Shown here: positions 12,362 through 22,375 of the stretch, piece by piece | How the letters are laid out: each line of letters begins with the position of its first letter | Position numbering within the stretch: position 1 is the first letter of the stretch | NCBI GenBank assembly: GCA_004335835.1 | Contig: RWJK01001835.1 | Span: 69,166-129,198, forward strand | Reading direction: 5' to 3' | DNA: 60,033 bases | Origin: Scenedesmus sp. ARA3 | Lineage: Eukaryota > Chlorophyta > Chlorophyceae > Sphaeropleales > Scenedesmaceae | Notes under the pieces: model-generated | Databases searched by the model: none | Told to the model about the DNA's origin: nothing | What the model saw: only the letters and a program-made list of their open reading frames with translations | Position numbers and translations under genes: made by a program

Positions 12362-13401
12362 ATGGATTACTCTGCTGGAGCGTCTCATGCAGGCGGCAAG
12401 CCAGACGAGGGCCGCGTGATGGAGGAGGTGAGCAGTGTGGCACTTCTTGCTGGCAGCTCAGCACACCAGGTGCAGCAGCAGTGTAATGGAGAGCGTATGT
12501 TGCGTGAGAGCAGCGCAAAACGATTCAACTGTTGATGTTTTGTCTTCAGGTGCAAGCAACACTCCGCATGCAGTACATCCAGGAGTTTTATCAGGTGGGC
12601 AGCAGCACCCAGCAGCAGCATGCATGCGTCCTGCACTGGCATTGCTGTGCAACTGCTGCAGTCCTGCCAGTAACCGGAGTATTCTACTTTGCATCAGTGA
12701 AGGATGTTTGCAGTGCTGCACGAGGTGTTGCTGCTGCATGAAGGTGCTGCAAACCAAGCTCTCCATGATTTCTGCAGCATGTTGCTCTATGTCTTGCAAC
12801 ATCGATGTCTGGTAGTGGTGCAACCTGCACGTTTGTATCATACCATAATGTTTGATGTCATGTTTGCTGGCTGTTATTGCAGACCGTGCGGGACCACTGC
12901 TTCAAGCTGTGCATCTCCAGCCCCGGCAGCAGCCTCAGCAGCAGCGAGCAGAAGTGCCTCGGGCGCTGCATGGACAGATACCAGGACGTAAGCGGCGGCC
13001 AGCTGCATTGCGCATGAAACAGCAGCATCTTGAGGCGATGGGCAATTGCTGCACATATCAATCACCTCTGCATTTCCACGGGCAAGCGCGGGGGTGGCAG
13101 CAGCATCTGTGGCATGCACAGCAGCACCGACCATTCTTTCGGTTGTCTGCAGCAGGTTTTGTAGGCCAGGAACTCTCAGGGTTGTTTGCAGCTCCAGCAC
13201 CTTGGGCGAGTCTGCTGCATAGCAGCATCTGCCGTGGCCCATGCAGGTTGCGTTGTCTCTCAACTGCTTTCTGCTGCTGATCTTCACACTGGTGCTGAAC
13301 GTTTGCTGGGTGCTGTGTCCTGCCTTCTGCTGCTGCTGCCGCTGCTGCAGGCGACTGGTGTGGTGACCAAGGCAGTGCTAGGCATGCAGGGCATGCAGTG
13401 A
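12362..13401 (+). CDS. TIM13: Mitochondrial intermembrane-space chaperone TIM13 (small Tim, Tim10/DDP family)
   Basis: Four exons, 12362-12427, 12550-12594, 12883-12987 and 13351-13401, join in phase 0 throughout with GT-AG introns and encode 88 aa, the usual size for the family (about 80-100). The twin CX3C signature is intact: CFKLC and CLGRC, separated by 14 residues (ISSPGSSLSSSEQK), followed by MDRYQD, a very close match to eukaryotic Tim13. The family forms the Tim8-Tim13 hexamer in the mitochondrial intermembrane space and shields hydrophobic precursors on their way to TIM22 or SAM; the four Cys form two disulfides through the Mia40 pathway. There is no N-terminal presequence, as expected. 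The last intron ends in a (CTG)n tract directly before the acceptor. The gene is divergent from the F-box/LRR gene and, unlike its multi-exon neighbours, shows no obvious exon echoes. A TGTAA is at 14351-14355, about 950 nt after the stop. Confidence 0.9.
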
Positions 13402-14697
13402 CAACAGCAGCAGCAGCAGCAACAGCAGCGGCATGAACTTTTAGAAGAAGTAGGGAACTGCCAGATCCAGTAGAGGAGCGCTGGTGAGCTACAGGGCACC
13501 ACATTGAGCTGCAGGCTGTGCCTGGTGGTGCCTTGATTATGCTTGAGTGGCAGCAGCGACCGAACAGCAGCAGCGAGCTGCCCACCCGCACAGCAGCTGC
13601 CTGCAGAGGCATTAGCAGCTTGCCTGCCGATGTAGCATGTGTGCTGGATCAGCATTTTGCCCACCCGCAAAGCTGTGGCGAAGGTTTTGCAGCTGCACAC
13701 CGTCTGCTACAACAGCAGCTGTGCTTCGCCAGGATGGCTTTGCACAGTGACTGGCAGCAGCAGCAGCGCTGGCATTTTGTCGGTTGTGAAGCTGCAAGTG
13801 GAAGCAGCAGTTGGAGCAGCACACCGGTGGCCAGTCGTGCAAGAGCCGGGCACCATTACGACACCCTAGCAGGTGCCTTCAAAAGCAGCAGGGTGTGCCT
13901 TTGTACACAGCAAGTTGTTGTTGTGCAGAAGACTGCATCCTTGGGACACAGCAAAAGTATCTCTTAGGTTTTGCTTGTGTTGCATGGCAGTAGCAGCGTG
14001 CACTCAGGCCTGATGGCTGGACCACATTGCAATGCACAGTGAAGATGCTTGAAGCCACGAAGCATCTGGCCTTTCAAGCCCGTGCTGCAGTGTCGCAAGG
14101 GGCAATGCAACCTTCTGTGTTAGGATGTGTGTGTTTCCGTCATCTGGGAGGTGTTGATGGTGCCGCTTGCTTGGACTGGCATCTTCAAGTGTGCTGGTAA
14201 TCGTTACCAGTTCTAGTGACCAGAACTGGTCACCGCCGGTGACGGTCACCTTGCTGCATCATGCGTGCGTTATGGTACTCATAGCACACCCGTGTGTTTC
14301 AATCATAGCTTCATTGTCTGGTTGAGGACTGCAATAAGCTCAGAAGCTCGTGTAACAGATTGTTTGTGTTGCACCGTGCAGTCAGCAAGTTTGCTTAGAC
14401 TGTGGTGTACATGAGATCCATCAGATGCTCGGCATCAGGCTGCAGCAGGCAGCGCCCATCCTTTCATGCTGCTACAGCTACCAAAGCTCAGCTTTCAGTG
14501 TCAGTGACCAACCCCATTTCAAAGCTACTTTTCTGGATGGCCGCCGAAACACACACTTACTGACTTCTTGTCAGTTATATGGGGTCCAGGCTCAGGTCTT
14601 GACTCAAACCCTTGCAGCACAGACGTAGGCTTTGTAACCGGTGACCGCGGCTGTAATGCATTGAAGCACCTTCAGATAGCTGTTTGCGACAATCGTG
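13402..14697. other. 3' region of TIM13 and promoter of the methyltransferase gene
   Basis: No coding region is supported. CAG runs occur at about 13405-13430. TGTAA motifs are at 14351-14355 and at about 14632. A cluster of perfect short palindromes is at 14196-14243 and is listed separately. Confidence 0.4.
14196..14243. repeat. Cluster of nested short inverted repeats
   Basis: Within about 55 bases are GGTAA-TCG-TTACC, AGTTCT-(7 nt)-AGAACT and GGTCACCG-CCGGTGAC followed by GGTCACC. These give several mutually exclusive hairpins on either strand. No protein-binding identity is assigned. Confidence 0.6.
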
Positions 14698-16543
14698 ATG
14701 GAGCTGCCGCCGGAAAAACAGGAAGCCGTTAAAAACAAGATTGCGAATGCCCTGGCAAACCGAGTTGACCGCATCCTGCTCGTGCTCGAGTGCTGCGCCG
14801 ATAACAAAAACTACCTGGCCTGCCTGCGCACTTGCGACATCCTAGGGGTGCAGAATGTCTGGATTATCGAGGCTCCACTGCCAGTCAGGGGTGGCAGCAA
14901 GCAGCAGGAGCAGCAGCAACAGCAACAGCCGCAGCAGCAGCAGGGCCTGCAGCAGGACCAACAACAACAGCAGCAGCAGCAAAGCAGCAGCAAAACACTG
15001 GCCAATGGCAGCAGTACTTCGGGCTTACAGCACAAAGGTCCTGACAAGCGGTTGACCGTAGAGCAGGTGAGCTGTTGAATCGTTCAGGCACACAGCGGAC
15101 GACAAGCGGAAGCAGGTTGCATATTTGGCCTCACTTCGAGACATCAAGCATCATCAGCAACAGGGCCTGACATCCCACGTTTGATATCCTTCGGTAAACT
15201 GCTGGCACATCTACATGCAAACAAAATGTCGATGGAATGGCTGTGCTGCTGCTGCCGCAGGGAAAGAAGAAGGGCTGCATGTCACGCGGTAGCACTCAGT
15301 GCTATGATTGTGCTGCTGCTGCTGCTGCTGCTGCTGGCTGCTGCTGCAGGGGAAAAAGAAAGGCCGCATAGCACGCGCTAGCACCCAATGGCTGGACGTG
15401 CGTGTGTTCACCAGCACCGCAGCAGCAGTGTGGGAGCTGAAGGCTGGCGGCTGGGCCATCTGGGCTACAGACCTGAACCCTGGCGCGGTGTCACTGCTAG
15501 ACCCTAGCCTAGAGGTGGGTGGTCATGTTGTTTCACCTGCTTTACTCTTGAAGAGTGGTGTAGTAGGTGTAGTGCATCATGGTGTTCTTTTTAGCATCGA
15601 TGTGCTTGCCTGGCCTGGCCTGGCTTGGACAATAAAAGATGTCCGCTACTGCTTTAAGCAGCAGTGCGAGAGCTGAGGGCTGGCGGCTGGGCCATTTGGG
15701 CCACAGACCTGAACCCTGGCGCGGTGTCACTGCTGGAACATAGCTTACAGGTGCGGCAGGGACTTGCTGTTGATCACTTGGGCACAGGTTGACTGTGTGA
15801 GCCAGCAGAGCTAAACAGCTACCACTACATGCCCAGGAGACACAAAGTTGTGAAAGAGTGTCAATGACACAGCTGTGCATGACCGCAACAAGCCAGCCTG
15901 GTTTTGTGGAGGCAGCTGGCTGGTTGCTTAGGGCAACTGGACGCTGGAACATCACAAACTTGCTGTGGTCGGCAGCAACGTATGTTCACCCGCTGCTTGC
16001 GTGCTGTTTTGTTCCCATCAGTCTTGCGCAGGAGTTTCATGGTTTGGCAACCATGGTAAGCTGCGTTGTGTTGAGTTGTGTGCATCTGCAGGTGCCGCAG
16101 CAGCTGGCCATAGTGATGGGCGTTTTGTGGCACAAGTTTGCTTGACCAATACAGCTGGCCTGATTGTGTGCAGGCAACTGGCCTTTTGGTTGTTGCAACT
16201 AGGCGCCTGGGACATTACAAACTGCTGTCTCAGCAGCAGAGTGACTTCATCAACCTATGCAGATATTGCATGCTTCTGCAACCTCAATGATTTGTGATGT
16301 GTTGGCCTGTTGTCCTGTGCAGGTGCCGCAGCAGCTGGCCATTGTGATGGGCAGGGTTTCCTGCGCTGTTGGTACCAGTCCTGGGCTGCTCAACTTGAAT
16401 GCAACCTTTTAGAACTGTTGTCTCCTGTTGCTGCCTGTGCGTCTATATGCAGGTGCCGCAGCAGCTGGCCATCGTGATGGGCAGTGAGGCAGCAGGCGTC
16501 AGCCAGGAGATGAGGCAGGCGGCAGACAGGTGAGCCAAAAATT

Positions 16544-16602
<59 letters not shown>

Positions 16603-16652
16603 NNNNNNNNNNNNNNNNNNNNNNNNNNNNNNNNNNNNNNNNNNNNNNNNNN

Positions 16653-16713
<61 letters not shown>

Positions 16714-17266
16714 ATAACACAGGTATCAGCCAGGCGTTGCACGGCGCGGCAGATAGGTAAGAGGGCAACAGCCAGCAGCAGCACTGCAGAGCTGCTGCTG
16801 CTGCTGCTGCTGCAGATGTACCAGGATGATCCAGGCAGTTGGCTGCTGCTGCCAGGTCAGCTCTGAACATAACAGCTGTCACTTCTTGATTATGCTGCAA
16901 ACCGCCTGGCTAAACGCTTTGACAGTAGCACAACATGCTCACTCACCAACCCCATTCCACGTTCCTCCACCTGCACTTTGCTGTTGCAGGTGCGTGTATC
17001 TTCCCATGTATGGTTTCACTGAGAGTCTCAACGTGTCAGTAGCTACCGCGCTGGTCCTACAAACCCTAATCGCCAGGCAGCCAGCTGTACGGGGCCAGCT
17101 GCTAGGAGAGGGCAGGGCGGCACAGCTGGAGGCCAAGTGGAGGGCTGCTGCTGCTCGGGCGCCTGAGTGCCAGGCGGGGGCGCTGCATGTTAAGCAGCAG
17201 CCGCAGGAACAGCAGCTGGACGAGCAGCTTGTGCATAGTGAAGGAGTGCAGGGGAACGGGAGCTAG
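14698..17266 (+). CDS. SpoU/TrmH-family RNA 2'-O-ribose methyltransferase
   Basis: SAM-dependent SPOUT methyltransferase, probably of tRNA (TrmH-type, guanosine-2'-O), possibly of rRNA. Exons 14698-15066, 15350-15514, 16453-16529 and 16990-17266 join in matching phases to 295 aa. The three SPOUT motifs are all present: motif 1 region ADNKNYLACLRTCDILGVQN (N and R of the substrate/catalytic site), motif 2 LAIVMGSEAAGVSQEM (about residues 183-198) and motif 3 LPMYGFTESLNVSVATALVL (about 208-227), which builds the knotted SAM site. The order and spacing fit TrmH except for an insert of about 45 Gln/Ser-rich residues (about 70-115) after the first strand-helix unit. The C-terminal tail after about residue 235 is Ala/Gln-rich and suits an RNA-binding helical extension. 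No transit peptide is obvious. The ATG is preceded by an in-frame GTG but is the first Met. Target position and compartment cannot be read from the sequence. Confidence 0.85.
15261..16757 (+). repeat. Exon echoes inside the methyltransferase introns
   Basis: 15261-15300 is a diverged copy of the start of exon 2 (15350 on), complete with a CTG-rich CCGCAG acceptor. About 15665-15751 copies the end of exon 2 (GGGCCATTTGGGCCACAGAC for GGGCCATCTGGGCTACAGAC) with its donor. The start of exon 3 (GTGCCGCAGCAGCTGGCCAT) is present at 16093 and 16323 before the true copy at 16453, each after an acceptor-like CAG. 16721-16757 copies the end of exon 3 (TCAGCCAGGCG, GCGGCAGATAGGTAAG), giving a second donor. 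None of the copies continues into a complete exon. Confidence 0.75.
16603..16652. other. Assembly gap (50 N) in a CAG microsatellite
   Basis: Fifty N bases sit in the middle of a (CAG)n tract (about 16543-16709) in the last intron of the methyltransferase gene. The round number suggests a placeholder, so the true repeat length is unknown. Confidence 0.95.
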
Positions 17267-18113
17267 CAGCCACCAAGCAAGGAGATGATGCAGAAGTGTC
17301 TTCCCTGTACTAGCGGGGCCAGCTGCTAGGAGAGGGCAGGGCAGCACAGCTAGAGGCAAAGTGGAGGGCTGCTGCTGCTCGGGCGCCTGAGTGCCAGGCG
17401 GGGGCGCTGCATTTGAAGCAGCAGGCGCAGGCGCAGCAGCAGCAGTTGCAGGTGGAAGAGCAGCAAGTTTAAAAGTGCAGGCCTGCGAGGGAATAGCAGT
17501 TTGTCAGCAGTGTTCGGCAAGATTCTACGTTGAGGCTGCAGCCCCGGGCAGTACAGCCCAGCAAAGTATAGCCCGAGTAGCAGGTTGCTGCAGCAACAGC
17601 AGCGCAGTTTTTGGACATCAGTTGAATACCATCAATGTGTTCCTCAACGGCGTATGCTCTTGACTGCAATGTGCCTGATTATTGAAGTGGCGCATGGTGG
17701 GGTGTGAGCAGTACAAGAGCAATACCCACCACTGCCCTCGGCGTGCTTGCGATGTGTGAGACACATTTCAACACGGCTTTGGTGTTGGCGTACGTTCGCG
17801 GTGTTGCAGAAGTCATGAGAGTCTCATATGATACAGATGCCCTGCTGCTGACAAGGGCTTTGGCAGCAGCAGAACAGTGACAATGTGCCCAAGTGCGAGC
17901 CTTGAACAGAAGCATGGCTACACCATGCTACTTATTTATGCATGCGAGTCGTATAAAGTCGCGGTCAAGTTTCCAAGACACGCACGCTCCGAGATCATCA
18001 GCCTGGGCCCTGCAATCTGTGCTTCGTCTTTCTACGTGCGCAGCAACTAGCAGAGTTCGTCCATCTTTGATCAGGCCCCCACGCAAGTAGTACCTTCATA
18101 AACATTCGGACCA
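17267..18113 (+). repeat. 3' region of the methyltransferase gene with a duplicated last exon
   Basis: About 17313-17475 is a clear copy (a few per cent diverged) of the final exon's 17090-17260: GGGGCCAGCTGCTAGGAGAG, then the GCTCGGGCGCCTGAGTGCCA block, lying just after the real stop at 17266. The copy is CAG-expanded at its end. The rest, up to CSN7, has no feature that I can support. Confidence 0.75.
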
Positions 18114-21100
18114 ATGGACACAGAAGCCAAGCTGCAGCAGTACCTGCTGCTGGGCAAGAGTGCAAAAGGCAGAAGCATGTGCGAGCTCATAACCAAAGCA
18201 ACCGCGGAGCCGGGCCTATTCACTTTCGGAGAGCTGTTAGACCTCCCAAACGTACAAGAAGTAAGGGCGTCTGCTCGCAGCTAGGCATGCTGCTGCTGCA
18301 TCCTGTGCTGTGTTTCTCACAGCTACTGCTGCTGTCTGTGTCCTGCAGCTACAAGGAGAGTTTGCGGCCTTCCGGGCGCTGCTAGAACTGTTCTGCTATG
18401 GCACATACCCGGAGTATCAGCGTGAGTGGCGATCTGCTGCACATGCTGAACAGCAATGCAGACGGTGCTGTGCTGTAGTTGCTGCAGTACTGCCTCGTGC
18501 ACTTGTCCTGCAAGCTGTGCATGCACGCATGCAATGCCTTGTTACATGCATATTTGCACTGCTGCACACCATTGTACGTGTTTTTATGTCGCGCTTGCAG
18601 CATTGCGCCTACCCAACTCGTGAGCCATGCGTGCCGCAACAACAGATATGTGTAGGGTCGACATTGTACGCAGACGCAACCTGTCCATATCTCCACAGAT
18701 CCTGCTGCGGCTGCTTCCGCCACCCCCACTGCTGCTGCTGCTGCTGCTGTTGTTGTTTAATCCTGCAGAGCACAAGGCCAGCTTGCCGCCCCTCACGCAG
18801 CAGCATGAGCTCAAGCTGAAGCAGCTGACAGTAGCATCGCTAGGGTCGCAGCAAAAGGTGGGGATGGCGCCGCAGACTGCAGTTGCTGCAGCGGCAGCCG
18901 GGCAGCAGCATCAGTGCGTGCAACAGTTGTGGTGTGGTGCTGGCTTGGAGTTTTCGGTTCTGCAGGTTGTCGACTGGCAGGCATAGCAGAGGCAGCAGGG
19001 CGCGCAGCAGAGCAAGACACATGCAGCATTGTTGCAGGGGTACAGCAGCACTGTGAGCAGCGTTGTTGCAGCGCTGTGGAGCGCTGCCGTGCCAAAGCAG
19101 CAGATGCAGCAAGCGTGCTACGCGGGGCACATTTGCATCCACGCGGCCACTTGGATCTCAAACACTCCTGTCTCACCATTGGCTGCTGCTGCTGCCGCCG
19201 CTGCAGGTGCTGCCGTACGAGCTGCTGCAGGGCGCGCTGGCCGCACTTCCTTTGCTGGGCAAAACCGGCGATGCAATGCTGAGTATTTCTGTGCTGCTGC
19301 TGCAGGGGTTGCCGTATGAGCTGCTGCAGGGCGCGCTAGCCGCACTTCTTTGCTAGGCAAAGCCTGTGATGTAATACAACGCATTTGTTTGACTGCTGCT
19401 GCAGGTGCTGCCGTATGAGCTGCTGCAGGGCGCATTAGCCATAGGCACTGTGAGGGACCTGGAGGACTTCATCATCAGCGACTGCTTCTACGCAGGTGCG
19501 CGCGGGGTTATTTCTGGTACAGCCTCATTATGGCCACACGCAAATGCAACTGTATTTGGGGGTTAGACATGCAAGCAGTCACTGACGCCTGTGATCAAGG
19601 CACCCTTAGCGGTTGTCAAACGGCCTGGCTGCAGGCAGCTGCAACAGCTGATCTTGGTTTCATCATTGCCAATGCGCATCTGGTGTTTGCATTGGCAAGC
19701 GCAGCTGTCCTAGTAATACTGCACATGAATGTCTGCTGTGCTGCAGGCCTGGACACCGGCAAGCTGGACCAGCGGCAGAGCTGCCTGCAGGTGCACGACG
19801 TGGCAGCACCAAAAACAATGCACACTTGCACATGTACATGCATTCTGTCTGCTGTGCTGCAGGGCTGGTGACGGGCAAGCTGGACCAGCGGCAGGGCTGC
19901 CTGCAGGTGCACGACGTGGCCAGCACATATGTCTGCATTGACACAACACAATGGTCCATGCTGTTTGCTGTGCTGCAGGGCTGGTGACGGGCAAGCTGGA
20001 CCAGCGGCAGGGCTGCCTGCAGGTGCATGACGTGGCAGCACATGCATTTGAGTCAAATCGAAAGTCAAAGTAACACAGTTGTACAATCTTTGCTGTGCTG
20101 CAGGCCTTGTGACCGGCAAGCTGGACCAGCGGCAGGGCTGCCTGCAGGTGCATGACGTGGCAGCACATGCATTTGAGTCAAATCGAAAGTCAAAGTAACA
20201 CAGTTGTACAATCTTTGCTGTGCTGCAGGCCTTGTGACCGGCAAGCTGGACCAGCGGCAGGGCTGCCTGCAGGTGCACGACGTGGCCAGCAGGGACGTGC
20301 GCCCGGCTGAGGCGCGGGGGCTGGCTGACGCACTCAGCAACTGGTGCGTGCACAGCAGTGCGGTCAATGCGCAGCGAACACACTTGGCTGTTGCTGTGGC
20401 GTATACATGCACTTGTGGTTTGCTTGACTGTAGTTGACTGAGGTGTTCTAGGAATGCTGGCTGCAATTGTGGCAAGATCTTTATTTCCAATTCTGGGCTG
20501 AGTGTGGCAAGCAGGGACGTGAGGCCAGCTGAGGCGCGCGGGCTGGCTGACGCACTCAGCAACTGGTAAGCAGCCGCATTGTGTGTTGAATGTTTCTTTG
20601 TTGATGTCTGCAGCAAGGTAGATAAGTATGCGCGCTGATGAACTGGGCAACTGGCGCGGGTCTGCAATGCACACGGCTGAACACTGCTGGCGCTAGCGCC
20701 AGTGCTATGCAACCAGGTGCTGTAGGCACCTGCTGGGTACTGTCGGGGATGGCTGGCTGCCGCTGTGACGCAGCTAGGTGCTTGCCCCTGAAAGAATACC
20801 CAAAACATGCGGCTAGCTTGTGCTGGTGCTGACAGGTGTGTTTAGGCGCTCCTCTTCCTGCTGCTGCTGCTGCTGCTGCTGCTGCAGGCTGGCCACTGCT
20901 CAGGTGCTGCTGGGCAGGCTTGAGTCAGAGGCTACAAATGCGTCCGCTGCTGCTGCTGCCGCTGCCAGCCGGCGGCATGAGCTGGAGAGCAGGCAGGAGG
21001 AGCTCAAGAAGAACCTCAAGGTGTTGTCCTGATATTATGTATTATACTGATCAAGGATTTGCAGATGACAATGATGATATTAACATTAACTACTATCATA

Positions 21101-21242
21101 TATTACAATATTCGGTAACACCGATATAATGCTAATATGAATGACGATAGTGAGTGAACCTCAAGAAGGTCATGCGCAGCCCAGAGAGATCCCTGCTCTG
21201 TGTCACGTGCCGTTGATTGTCAAATTCTACATCCTTTCAAAA

Positions 21243-21292
<50 letters not shown>

Positions 21293-21543
21293 AACAGGTC
21301 GAGCTGGAGCGCGGGGGTGATGCAGGCATGCTGCTTGACGATGCCGGCTGTTATGACGTTTTTCGCACTACTGCTGCTGCTGCTGCTGCTGTTTCACAGG
21401 TTGAGCTGGAGCGCTCCGGTGATGCCGGCATGCTGCTTGACGATGCTGGCGGCTATGACGTGATGGATGATGACCGCATCATGATGGGAGGGACCTCGGG
21501 CGGCCCTGGGCCAGCTAGCTTGATGAACAGGTCGAAGAGGTGA
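18114..21543 (+). CDS. CSN7: COP9 signalosome complex subunit 7
   Basis: PCI-domain subunit of the CSN, the nuclear/cytosolic complex that removes NEDD8/RUB from cullins. Exons 18114-18260, 18349-18421, 18769-18857, 19405-19495, 20229-20343, 20888-21020 and 21400-21543 join in phase to 263 aa, the normal length. Family signatures in order: LLLGKSAKGRSMCELITKAT and LFTFGELLDLPNVQE (residues about 11-49), LLELFCYGTYPEY, LPPLTQQHELKLKQLTVASL, LPYELLQGALAIGTVRDLED, the GKLDQRQGCLQVHDVASRDV winged-helix end of PCI, then a helical tail (LKKNLK-type coiled coil at about 190-216). The C-terminal exon is Gly/Asp/Met-rich and ends SLMNRSKR. Each of the later exons is surrounded by partial copies of itself, so automated prediction may well pick the wrong copy; I chose the copies that continue into complete, phase-matched exons. 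An additional small exon between exons 6 and 7 cannot be excluded. Confidence 0.88.
19204..20570 (+). repeat. Exon echoes of CSN7 exons 4 and 5
   Basis: The start of exon 4 (true copy 19405) appears at about 19207 and 19306, each after a CTG-tract acceptor. The start of exon 5 (true copy 20229) appears four more times, at about 19748, 19863, 19979 and 20104, each with CTGTGCTGCAG before it and encoding GKLDQRQxCLQVHDVA. The spacing is 115-125 bp. The last two units (20041-20165 and 20166-20290) are almost identical. About 20510-20570 copies the end of exon 5 (ACGCACTCAGCAACTGGTAAG), giving an extra donor. Confidence 0.85.
21040..21150. other. AT-rich island in CSN7 intron 6
   Basis: About 110 bases of AT-rich sequence (ATATTATGTATTATACTGAT, TATCATATATTACAATATTC, CCGATATAATGC) interrupt an otherwise GC-richer region, between two copies of the exon-6 end (AACCTCAAG at 21012 and 21157). 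It could be a small inserted element or local expansion; no terminal inverted repeat was established. Confidence 0.45.
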
Positions 21544-21846
21544 GGCTGCTGCTGTTTTTTTGCTTGTGTGTCATTAGTATTGTCATAACGTGTTGGTTGG
21601 TGGTTATGACGTGATGGATGACGACCGCATCATGATGGGAGGCACTTCAGGCGGGCCTGGCCCTGCTAGCTTGATGAACCGGTCCAAGAGGTGAGGTGCG
21701 GCTGTTGCTGCGGTTGCTGTCGTGTCAATGATATTATCATAAGCTTGTTGGACGGTGGTTGCCTGGGGGTGATGAGCTGATGAGGGGGGGGGGGGGCATC
21801 AGGCGGGCCTGGCCCAGCAAGCCCGATGAACATGTGAAAGAGATGA
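21300..21846 (+). repeat. Echoes of the last CSN7 exon
   Basis: About 21299-21360 copies the start of exon 7 (GTCGAGCTGGAGCGCGGGGG, then ATGCAGGCATGCTGCTTGAC). About 21605-21695 copies its end, including the GGTCCAAGAGGTGA stop region. About 21782-21846 is a third, more decayed end copy with a poly-G run and an AAAGAGATGA end. So echoes flank the true exon (21400-21543) on both sides. Confidence 0.8.
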
Positions 21847-22172
21847 GAACAGGCTGCGTGTTGTTGTTTGTTTACCCACATGTTGTGTACAGCAGCAATG
21901 GCAAGGAAGCGGATGGCAGCCTGTGGAAGCCCGCTTGCCTGCGTGCATTGCTGTGTGTTCTTTCAGCTGTACACTGTGCAGTTTTTCAACCGAGCATTAT
22001 GCATATGGCGGTCGTTGTGTGCTGGGCAGCGCTGCAAACAGAAGCATTGCTCAGTCTGAATGAATACTTTGGTTGCATTATGCGTACCTTCTCAGCGGCG
22101 GCTGCGTTCCTGTGACAGCTTTCGTCCTGCCCTGCCGCACTGTCCGTGTGTGCTGTTCTGTGGCGACAGCAG

Positions 22173-22375
22173 GCGCAGGTAGACCCGCAGCAGCCGTGAC
22201 AGGCAGCGGCAGCAGCAGCAGCAGCAGCAGGCGCAGGTAGACCCGCAGCAGCCGCGACAGGCAGCGCAGCAGCAGCAGCAGGCGCAGGTAGACCTGCAGC
22301 AGCCGCGACAGGCAGCGCAGCAGCAGCAGCAGGCGCAGGTGGACCTGCAGCAGCCGCGACAGGCAGCGCCGCGGT
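22173..22375. repeat. Minisatellite, four units of about 51-58 bp
   Basis: GCGCAGGTAGACC(C/T)GCAGCAG starts at 22173, 22231, 22282 and 22333. The spacing is 58, 51 and 51; the first unit is longer because of a CAG run. The core is GCAGCCGCGACAGGCAGCG followed by a CAG tract. It is open in a frame reading GRPAAAATGSAAAAAGA, but coding is not supported. Confidence 0.8.

Noticed and set aside
12159..12518. Minus-strand 119-aa open frame upstream of the F-box gene
   Set aside because: Overlaps TIM13 exon 1 and cannot be joined in phase to the F-box exons; probably chance in the shared promoter.
12874..13612. Long open frames on the minus strand opposite TIM13
   Set aside because: They are antisense to a TIM13 exon with an intact twin CX3C motif and have no recognisable family; CAG/CTG-rich sequence keeps several frames open at once.
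19616..20808. 352-aa and 247-aa minus-strand open frames across the CSN7 echoes
   Set aside because: They are antisense to five copies of a CSN7 exon start; repetition of the same segment keeps the frame open.
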